NCBI GenBank assembly: GCA_964530915.1
Contig: CAZHCK010000029.1
Coordinates: 1-29,529, forward strand
Length of the DNA stretch: 29,529 nucleotides
From: Cloacibacterium sp964530915
Lineage (GTDB): Bacteria > Bacteroidota > Bacteroidia > Flavobacteriales > Weeksellaceae
Direction: 5' to 3'
Position numbers and translations under genes: made by a program. The notes beneath the pieces are model-generated. The model was not told the origin of the DNA. It made no database searches and saw only the letters and a program-made list of their open reading frames with translations. Below are positions 23,735 to 29,529 of the stretch, in pieces. Within the stretch, counting starts at the first letter, position 1; each line of letters starts with the position of its first letter.

Positions 23735-24271
23735 TTACTCTTTAATCTTAGATTTAAATTTCTTCTGATAGTTTTCCCATTGTTCACGGGTTTTGATGTT
23801 TTTATATTCTCCTTTAGAAAATAATGTGATGTAGGGTTCTAATTCTTTGGCAGAGAAAAACCCCATCAAATTGGTAATCGGTTGAGCATTTTCGTCTAAA
23901 AATACCAGAGCTGGATAGCCACTCACATTCATAAACTTCGCGAACTGGTGCATTGCATTTCTGCTTTTTGCCTTGGTAGCATAATCTGGATTGGTGAAAA
24001 CCCTATCGTAAAAATTAACCGTCTGGTTGCCTTCTGCATTGAATTTTACAGCGTAAAAATTTTCATTGATGTATTTCGAAATAAGAGGATGTGAATAGGT
24101 CTGTTTGTCCATCAATTTACACGGCCCACACCAATCTGCATAAAAATCGATGAGAATCTTTTTAGGATTGGTTTTTTGAGCAGTTAACGCCTGTTCCATC
24201 GTCATCCAATTCACTTGTGAAAAGGAAAAACTGAACACCCAAAGAAATAACATCGATAAAGTAGTTTTCAT
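23735..24271 (-). CDS. Exported thioredoxin-family protein
   Basis: A 178-residue protein with a signal peptide ending at about SFSFSQ and a thioredoxin fold: ILIDFYADWCGPCKLMDKQT with Cys48 and Cys51, then the cis-Pro at residue 120 in VSGYPALVF. The WCGPC site is the standard thioredoxin one, in contrast to WCIPC in the protein at 15133. An extra segment between the active site and the cis-Pro (FYDRVFTNPDYATKAKSR) makes it longer than bare thioredoxin. It is likely a periplasmic disulfide reductant. The gene starts 18 bases after a POT transporter stop, so it is co-transcribed with it; a functional link is not obvious. Confidence 0.88.
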   Translation of the reverse strand: MKTTLSMLFLWVFSFSFSQVNWMTMEQALTAQKTNPKKILIDFYADWCGPCKLMDKQTYSHPLISKYINENFYAVKFNAEGNQTVNFYDRVFTNPDYATKAKSRNAMHQFAKFMNVSGYPALVFLDENAQPITNLMGFFSAKELEPYITLFSKGEYKNIKTREQWENYQKKFKSKIKE

Positions 24272-24289
24272 ACAGTAGTTTTTATGTGG

Positions 24290-25807
24290 TTAATGAACCT
24301 CTTGCATTAATTTTTTCACAAAAGGAGATATCAAAATCAGTACCAAACCAGCCACTAAAGCGTAAATTCCTAGCATTTTATAACCCTCAGCATAAGTATT
24401 GAGCGCAACTAATTTTGTAGAATTTACAGGAACTTCGGAAAGTGTTTTGCCAATTCTTCCCGCAACATATTGTCCGTAAGCTGAAGCTAAAAACCAAGTT
24501 CCCATCATTACACCTTGTAGCTTTTCAGTAGAAAGTTTCGTCATAATAGATAGGCCAATTGGCGATAAGCATAATTCACCAAAAGTAATGACTAATAAAG
24601 CAATTGTGAAAATATTGAGTGAAGTAATCCCTTGAAGACTGGCAAAAAATTTAGTCGCAAAAAGCACATAATATCCTAATCCTAAAAAGATAAATCCTAA
24701 ACCGAATTTAATGATTGTATTAGGCTCCATCTTTCTTTTACTTAACCAAAGCCAAATAAAACTGAAAACAAATGCAAAAATAATCACGAAAAATGCACCT
24801 CCAGAATTGTTAATACCATTAGGATCAGCACTGAAAAAAAGTAATTTTTTATCGAGATGTTCCGCAGCAAAAATACTCAAAGAACCGCCACTCTGCTCAT
24901 AAATTCCCCAAAAAAGAATAGAGAAAACAATAAAAACTAAAGCAGCCCATAATTTTTTTCTTTCGGCAGTAGTAACTTTAGACATTTCATAGAAAAGATA
25001 GAGCAAAGTCAATGGACCAATCGTCCACATGAAATAGTCAGTATATTCTGGAACAGAAACCATTTTCATAATTACCGGAACTAGAACTAATGTCAATATA
25101 TAGGTTCCATATTCTTTCCATTTTTCTAGAGGCTGATAAATACCATCAGAATCTAATTTTTGAGGTTGTAAACCGATAGGGCCTAAACTTCTTTGAGTAA
25201 AAATAAAATTCACTAAGCTAATTATCATTACCAGAGCTGCAAAACCAAAAGCAAAATTCCATCTTTTGTCTTCTGGAATAAAGTTGGTAAACATATCGCC
25301 TTTCCCAACAGCTATACAAACATATCCACCAATCAAAGCTCCTATATTGATACCTGCATAAAACAATGAAAAACCAGCATCTGTTCTGTTATCATTAGAT
25401 TTATACAATTGCCCAACCATAGAAGAAATATTTGGCTTAAAAAAGCCTGTTCCAACAACGGTAAAAGAAATACCCAAAAAGAAAAATTGATGGGGATCTA
25501 TTGCTAAAATTAAACTCCCAACAATCATCAGTAAACCTCCCCAAAATAGAGATTTTCTGAAGCCAAGTATTTTATCTGCAAAAAGTCCGCCCACGAAAGT
25601 AAAAGCATATACGAAAGCTTGAGTAGCTCCATATTGCAGTTGTGCATCATCTTTTTTCATTAATAATTCGTAAACCATAAAAAAAGTGAGCATTCCACGC
25701 ATTCCGTAGAAGCAAAAGCGTTCCCACATTTCAGAGAAAAAGAGTGACCAAATCTGGCGAGGATATTTACCTTTAAAATCTTGAATTTGTTCGAGAGTTA
25801 ATTCCAT
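24290..25807 (-). CDS. POT-family proton-coupled peptide transporter 1
   Basis: A 505-residue inner-membrane transporter of the major facilitator superfamily, POT/PTR2 group. The proton-coupling motif ExxERF is present as E26-MW-E29-R30-F31 with FYG after it. Further family signatures are FFKPNISSMVGQLY and FSLFYAGINIGALIGGY. Twelve or more hydrophobic segments are evident. It imports di- and tripeptides, or related substrates, with protons. It is the third of three tandem paralogues and is followed after 18 bases by a thioredoxin gene. Substrate differences between the three cannot be told from sequence. Confidence 0.92.
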   Translation of the reverse strand: MELTLEQIQDFKGKYPRQIWSLFFSEMWERFCFYGMRGMLTFFMVYELLMKKDDAQLQYGATQAFVYAFTFVGGLFADKILGFRKSLFWGGLLMIVGSLILAIDPHQFFFLGISFTVVGTGFFKPNISSMVGQLYKSNDNRTDAGFSLFYAGINIGALIGGYVCIAVGKGDMFTNFIPEDKRWNFAFGFAALVMIISLVNFIFTQRSLGPIGLQPQKLDSDGIYQPLEKWKEYGTYILTLVLVPVIMKMVSVPEYTDYFMWTIGPLTLLYLFYEMSKVTTAERKKLWAALVFIVFSILFWGIYEQSGGSLSIFAAEHLDKKLLFFSADPNGINNSGGAFFVIIFAFVFSFIWLWLSKRKMEPNTIIKFGLGFIFLGLGYYVLFATKFFASLQGITSLNIFTIALLVITFGELCLSPIGLSIMTKLSTEKLQGVMMGTWFLASAYGQYVAGRIGKTLSEVPVNSTKLVALNTYAEGYKMLGIYALVAGLVLILISPFVKKLMQEVH

Positions 25808-25831
25808 TGTAAAAATTTATGTTACGAAAAT

Positions 25832-25862
25832 AAAAAAAAACCTCTGACATTGCAGAGGTTTT
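25832..25862 (-). terminator. Terminator between POT transporters 2 and 1
   Basis: On the minus strand AACCTCTG (25860-25853) pairs with CAGAGGTT (25846-25839) around a 6-base loop. The T-tract runs to about 25832. It ends the transcript of the transporter at 25882-27387, so transporter 1 needs its own promoter or read-through; TATTTTCG (25836-25829) is a near match to the -7 box. Confidence 0.88.
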
Positions 25863-25881
25863 AGTGAGTTTTATGATAATT

Positions 25882-27387
25882 TTAATTTACGCCATGCATT
25901 TTCTTTTCTAACCATCTACTCATCACGAATAGAACTGCTGCTGCAACTCCACACATTACGATGAATACTAAGAAGAAATCAAATAAATTAGCAATTTGGA
26001 AACCTAAGAAAGAGGTAGTAGCAGCGCCTTCTCCACCTTCTCCGCCTCCAGGAATTAATGCTGAAAGTGTTCCTGCAAATTTATTCGCTGCTGCGTTTGC
26101 TAAGAACCAAGTTCCCATCAATAATGAAGAAAATCTAGCTGGTGAAAGTTTAGAAACCATTGATAATCCAATTGGTGATAAACAAAGTTCTCCCATGGTA
26201 TGAATCACATAAAGACCGATTAACCAGAACATAGATACTTTATCCATTGCTCCTAAACCATAAACTGCAAATGCGATTACTACATAACCAAGAGCTACTA
26301 AAGATAAACCAATCGCCATTTTTTTAGGAGAAGTAGGTTCTAAACCTCTATTTCCTAATCTTAACCAAAGTGAAGAGAATAATGGTGCTAAAAGGATAAT
26401 TGCTAATGGATTTACAGATTGAAAATAAGAAGCTGGCATTTCCCAACCGAATAAAGTTCTATCTGTTTGTCTGTCTGCAAAAATAGTAAGCGAAGCTCCT
26501 GCTTGTTCGAATGCTCCCCAGAAGAAAATCACGAAAAACGCAAGAATGAAGATGACCATAATTCTGTCTCTTTCGTCTTTTGTAAGGGATTTATCTGTTA
26601 AAATAATAAGTGGCATTGCAATCATTGCTCCGTAAATTAAATATCCAATAATATCTAATTCGCTATTGAACATCGTTTTGAAATTCATTAAGAAGAAAAT
26701 CAAAGCAGTAGAAGCGATTACAATTCCTATTTGTTTTACGCCAAATTTCTGTGTAGGTAAACCAATAGGGTTATTGTCTGCATCTACTAAAAGTTTATTT
26801 TTTTGAGCCACAAAAGTGATCAAACCTATAATCATCCCGATTCCAGCTGCTAAAAAGCCCCATTTGAAATCTATTTTTTCGGCTAAAGTTCCACAAATTA
26901 ACGGAGAGAAGAATGCTCCTAAGTTAATTCCCATGTAGAAAATGGTAAATGCAGCATCTACTCTTCTGTCTCCTTTTGGATACAATTGGCCTACCATTGT
27001 AGAAATATTTGGTTTGAAGAAACCGTTTCCAATGATGAGTAAAGTAAGACCTACCCACATTAATGAAATAGCAGCACCACCTGAAGCTGAAGCACTAAAA
27101 AACATCGCAAACTGACCAAGAGCCATTAATATACCTCCAATTTCTATACTTCTTCTGTTTCCTAAAAATCTATCAGAAAGATAACCTCCCAAAAGTGGTG
27201 TTAAGTATACCAAACCTGTATAACTACCGTAGATATTAGAAGCATCAGAATCTGGCATAAGAAGCATTTTCGTCATATATAAGATAAAAATTGCTCTCAT
27301 ACCGTAGTAAGAGAAACGTTCCCACATTTCAGTCATGAATAAAAGGTATAATCCTTTAGGATGTCCTTTTTGTTGTGCTGTATCCAT
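25882..27387 (-). CDS. POT-family proton-coupled peptide transporter 2
   Basis: A 501-residue paralogue of the flanking transporters. The ExxERFxYYG motif is complete (E20, E23, R24, F25, YYG). FFKPNISTMVGQLY and FTIFYMGINLGAF are the PTR2 signatures, and ELCLSPIGLSMVSKLSPARF marks the C-terminal half. The loop between helices 7 and 8 is short (TDR to FQSVNP about 11 residues), unlike transporter 3. It has its own well-formed promoter and a terminator, so it is a single-gene unit. A Gly/Glu-rich loop (IPGGGEGGEGA) lies before the last helix. Confidence 0.93.
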   Translation of the reverse strand: MDTAQQKGHPKGLYLLFMTEMWERFSYYGMRAIFILYMTKMLLMPDSDASNIYGSYTGLVYLTPLLGGYLSDRFLGNRRSIEIGGILMALGQFAMFFSASASGGAAISLMWVGLTLLIIGNGFFKPNISTMVGQLYPKGDRRVDAAFTIFYMGINLGAFFSPLICGTLAEKIDFKWGFLAAGIGMIIGLITFVAQKNKLLVDADNNPIGLPTQKFGVKQIGIVIASTALIFFLMNFKTMFNSELDIIGYLIYGAMIAMPLIILTDKSLTKDERDRIMVIFILAFFVIFFWGAFEQAGASLTIFADRQTDRTLFGWEMPASYFQSVNPLAIILLAPLFSSLWLRLGNRGLEPTSPKKMAIGLSLVALGYVVIAFAVYGLGAMDKVSMFWLIGLYVIHTMGELCLSPIGLSMVSKLSPARFSSLLMGTWFLANAAANKFAGTLSALIPGGGEGGEGAATTSFLGFQIANLFDFFLVFIVMCGVAAAVLFVMSRWLEKKMHGVN

Positions 27388-27418
27388 ATTTTTATTGTTA
27401 ATTTTTTGTTAAGACTAG

Positions 27419-27447
27419 CAAATATAGTTTTTTTTTGGTTTAGTCAA
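27419..27447 (-). promoter_or_regulatory. Promoter of POT transporter 2
   Basis: On the minus strand TATATTTG (27426-27419) fits TAnnTTTG exactly. TTG (27447-27445) lies 18 bases upstream. The predicted start of transcription is near 27412, giving a leader of about 25 bases. Its -33 end touches the T-tract of the preceding terminator. Confidence 0.72.
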
Positions 27448-27477
27448 TAAAAAAGTCAGCACTAAAAGTACTGACTT
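27447..27477 (-). terminator. Terminator after POT transporter 3
   Basis: On the minus strand AAGTCAGTAC (27477-27468) pairs with GTGCTGACTT (27462-27453) with one G-U pair and a 5-base loop, followed by TTTT. It lies 13 bases after the stop of the transporter at 27490-29145. Confidence 0.85.
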
Positions 27478-27489
27478 ATATCTTCTTAA

Positions 27490-29145
27490 TTAGTGACCTT
27501 GGTCTTTCATAATTTTATTCAAACGCTTTAGCATAGATGCTCCTAATAATGTCGCAAAAATGAGTAACGCAAAATTCACCAAGAAATAATTCATCTTATT
27601 GTCATAACTGTACCATGTACTTGCCAAAATTCCTGAAAGTTTGTTTCCTACTGAATTGGCCAAGAAGAAACCACCCATCATTAATGCAGTAATTCTCGCT
27701 GGCGAAAGTTTTGAAACAAAAGAAAGTCCCATCGGTGATAAACATAATTCCCCTACCGTAATGACTCCGTAACTTGCTACTAACCACCACGGTGAAACCT
27801 TCACGGCACCATTATCACCAGCATAAACCGCGAGAACCATCACCAAACAAGAAAGTGCCGAGATAAATAATCCCAAGACAATTTTAGTAGGAGTTAAAGG
27901 TTCTTTTCCTTTTCTTCTGAGCATTGCCCAGAATCCTACAATAACTGGAGTTAACGCAATTACCCAAAATGGATTAATGGACTGGAACAATTCTGTATTA
28001 TATAAGAACACTTTTTGGGAAGGATTTTGCTCTAATTGTGCCTTTTGTTCAGGTTTAATATTTCTGAAATAGATATCTTTTCCTTGAATTTTTAAGGTTT
28101 TTCCTTCTTCATCTTTTTGGGTTTGATATTGGTCATCATACACAGAAACTTCCTTGTCTTTGAAGTCTTTTCCATCTACCATATAAATATCTTCCAGAGG
28201 TTTTTCTACACTTGCAGGAACGCTTCTATCTGTATAATAATTTGCCCAACGTGTTAAAGCCGTTCCGTTTTGCTTGAAAACCGCCCAGAAAAACATCGAA
28301 ATTAAAAAGATAGACAACAATGCTCCAATTGCAGGTTTTTCTTTCTGATTCGCTTTGAAATAAAGAGAAACATAAAAATAAATAACAGGAATACATGCAA
28401 AAATAAACGCATCTGTACTATCACTTCCGAAGATTTCTCCTGGTAAGAACCAACCGATTGCTCCAGCAATAATTGCAGGTAAGAAAACTTTAACCAAAAT
28501 TTCAGAAAGTTTGGTATCTCCTTCCTGTACTGGCTTCATTTCTGCAGCCTGTCTGTAATGTTTCATTCCTACGGTAAAGACAACTAAACCAACCAACATC
28601 CCAATTCCAGCGGTGATAAACGCTTCTCCCCAACCGAATTTATTACGCATAAATGCTGCAATAATGTTACAGATGAAAGCACCAATATTAATCCCCATGT
28701 AGAAAATGTTGTAACCTGAGTCTTTATTGGCTTTGTATTTTTCGTCTGAATAAAGATTTCCTAAAAGTGTAGAAATGGTAGGTTTAAAGAAACCATTCCC
28801 CACAATAATTAATCCTAAAGAAGTATAAAAAAGTGGTAAATCTTTGAAAACGCCCATCCCAATGTAACCTGCAGCCATCAAAATACCACCGATATAAATA
28901 GATTTTACGTATCCTAGAACTCTATCTGCCAAGAAACCGCCAATAAATGGAGTAAGATAAGTAAGGGCAATGTAAGTCCCGAAGATATCATCTGCCATTT
29001 TATCAGGAAGACCTAATCCTCCTCTCATTCCTTCTGGCTCAATAAGATATAATACAAAAATTCCTAAAATTAAATAATATCCGAATCTTTCCCACATTTC
29101 TGTGAAGAACAAATACGGTAAACCTTTTGGATGTTTATTGTTCAT
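27490..29145 (-). CDS. POT-family transporter 3 with long periplasmic insertion
   Basis: About 551 residues from the ATG at 29145. A longer frame opens with TTG at 29163, but MNNKHPKGLPYLFFTEMWER aligns with the starts of the paralogues. The proton motif E16-MW-E19-R20-F21 is kept, but the following YYG reads YYL. Between helices 7 and 8 (TDR to FQSINP) it has about 79 residues against 11 in transporter 2. The extra part is charged (for example DGKDFKDKEVSVYDD and KPEQKAQLEQNPSQK) and should face the periplasm. Other signatures are FFKPTISTLLGNLY and YNIFYMGINIGAF. I recall similar insertions in other Bacteroidota POT proteins. Peptide import is likely; the role of the insertion is unknown. 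Confidence 0.9.
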   Translation of the reverse strand: MNNKHPKGLPYLFFTEMWERFGYYLILGIFVLYLIEPEGMRGGLGLPDKMADDIFGTYIALTYLTPFIGGFLADRVLGYVKSIYIGGILMAAGYIGMGVFKDLPLFYTSLGLIIVGNGFFKPTISTLLGNLYSDEKYKANKDSGYNIFYMGINIGAFICNIIAAFMRNKFGWGEAFITAGIGMLVGLVVFTVGMKHYRQAAEMKPVQEGDTKLSEILVKVFLPAIIAGAIGWFLPGEIFGSDSTDAFIFACIPVIYFYVSLYFKANQKEKPAIGALLSIFLISMFFWAVFKQNGTALTRWANYYTDRSVPASVEKPLEDIYMVDGKDFKDKEVSVYDDQYQTQKDEEGKTLKIQGKDIYFRNIKPEQKAQLEQNPSQKVFLYNTELFQSINPFWVIALTPVIVGFWAMLRRKGKEPLTPTKIVLGLFISALSCLVMVLAVYAGDNGAVKVSPWWLVASYGVITVGELCLSPMGLSFVSKLSPARITALMMGGFFLANSVGNKLSGILASTWYSYDNKMNYFLVNFALLIFATLLGASMLKRLNKIMKDQGH

Positions 29146-29160
29146 AAAATTTATTTTTCC

Positions 29161-29168
29161 CAAAAATA
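29161..29168 (-). promoter_or_regulatory. Probable -7 element of POT transporter 3
   Basis: On the minus strand TATTTTTG (29168-29161) fits TAnnTTTG, about 15 bases before the ATG at 29145. This short leader argues against the TTG start at 29163. The -33 region (TTTTTC around 29191-29186) is weak. It is divergent from the toxin-antitoxin promoter. Confidence 0.5.
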
Positions 29169-29197
29169 AGTTTTTTAAATGGAATGAAAAATTTTTC

Positions 29198-29205
29198 TAA
29201 CTTTG
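29198..29205 (+). promoter_or_regulatory. Probable -7 element of the toxin-antitoxin pair
   Basis: TAACTTTG (29198-29205) fits TAnnTTTG and is identical to the box before the gene at 8450. It predicts a leader of about 15 bases before the ATG at 29227. No clear -33 element is seen. Confidence 0.5.
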
Positions 29206-29226
29206 ATAAAAATAAATTCTAAAAAA

Positions 29227-29475
29227 ATGGAAATCACAATAGAAGATTTAGAAAAAAATCTAAAGACACTTCCCAAAGAACTTTTAGGGAATGTGAATGA
29301 TTATATTGATTTTTTGAAGGAGAAATATTTAAGTAAAGATTGGGCAAATCAATTATCTGAAACTCAAAAAAAATCTATTGAAAAAGGAATTTCAGATATA
29401 GAAAATGGGAACATCATTTCGCATGAAGAAGCCAAACAAAAAATTAGAAATTACCTTAAATCAAAAGCCATTTAA
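29227..29475 (+). CDS. Type II antitoxin (addiction-module protein)
   Basis: An 82-residue, charged, helical protein starting at ATG 29227; an in-frame TTG at 29203 falls inside the promoter box, so it was not used. The C-terminal half, SETQKKSIEKGISDIENGN followed by ISHEEAKQKIRNYL, is the typical toxin-wrapping tail of small addiction-module antitoxins. The N-terminal part (LPKELLGNVNDYIDFLKEKY) resembles the DUF2281/addiction-module opening. It would neutralise the toxin next door and probably repress its own promoter. The stop is followed immediately by the toxin ATG (TAAATG). Confidence 0.82.
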   Translation: MEITIEDLEKNLKTLPKELLGNVNDYIDFLKEKYLSKDWANQLSETQKKSIEKGISDIENGNIISHEEAKQKIRNYLKSKAI

Positions 29476-29529
29476 ATGAAAATTGTTTGGTCTAAAGAAA
29501 CTCTAGAAAACTATTTAAAAGTTTTAGAT
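29476..29529 (+). CDS. RelE/ParE-type toxin, N-terminal fragment (runs off window)
   Basis: Only 18 codons are in the window (MKIVWSKETLENYLKVLD). This opening, a short beta-strand xIVWSKExL followed by a helix, is typical of RelE/ParE-superfamily toxins. Position directly after an antitoxin supports it. Whether it cleaves mRNA or poisons gyrase cannot be told from the fragment. Confidence 0.7.
   Translation, partial: MKIVWSKETLENYLKVLD

Noticed and set aside
1..29529. CRISPR array, tRNA or rRNA genes, insertion sequences, integrase or phage genes
   Set aside because: No regularly spaced direct repeats, no cloverleaf-like or rRNA-like stretches and no transposase or integrase motifs were seen by reading; small RNA genes could still have been missed without a covariance search.

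Overview
The window looks like the chromosome of a Bacteroidota bacterium, most likely class Flavobacteriia, family Weeksellaceae (Chryseobacterium or Cloacibacterium type). Reasons: low GC, weak ribosome binding sites, several promoters of the Bacteroidota form TAnnTTTG, a type IX secretion component (PorZ) with a C-terminal sorting domain beside recO, and separately encoded 5'-nucleotidase domains. Genus assignment is inference; no rRNA or tRNA gene was recognised.

Region 1 (1-4600, minus strand) is one operon. It runs from a 5'-nucleotidase C-terminal-domain lipoprotein to a metallophosphatase, porZ and recO (cut by the window edge). Two junctions are TAATG stop/start overlaps. A structured, repeat-like element (about 4617-4843) lies between this operon and dapA.

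Region 2 (4836-8380, plus) holds dapA (lysine/diaminopimelate synthesis) with a hairpin terminator, then a tight trio: a DUF898/YjgN membrane protein, an M48 metallopeptidase and a GNAT acetyltransferase.

Region 3 (8424-20752, plus) is the most interesting part: about 12 kb of co-directional genes that read as one envelope metal/redox island. It starts with a small unrecognised exported protein. Next come a CzcA-type heavy-metal RND permease, its TolC-like partner, a cytochrome b561-type protein and a CzcB/CusB-type lipoprotein adaptor. These are followed by a thioredoxin-like protein, an ApbE-like flavin transferase without export signal, a DUF4266 lipoprotein ending in GGGCGCN, a DUF3570 outer-membrane protein and a ferritin-like/VIT (MbfA-like) transporter. 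The island closes with a second copy of the small exported protein and a second b-type cytochrome with a His/Asp/Glu-rich tail. The two small proteins align without gaps over their whole length and each starts a sub-block. My inference is that metal efflux or storage is coupled here to electron transfer and possibly protein flavinylation in the envelope.

Region 4 (20802-23602) has a convergent pair overlapping by 4 bases: an exported protein of unknown function (plus) and RecG helicase (minus, TTG start).

Region 5 (23668-29168, minus) carries three tandem POT-family proton/peptide symporters, the last-transcribed one with an exported thioredoxin behind it. Hairpin terminators separate the transporters. 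The first-transcribed transporter has a roughly 68-residue insertion.

Region 6 (29198-end, plus) is a type II toxin-antitoxin pair with the toxin cut off by the window end.
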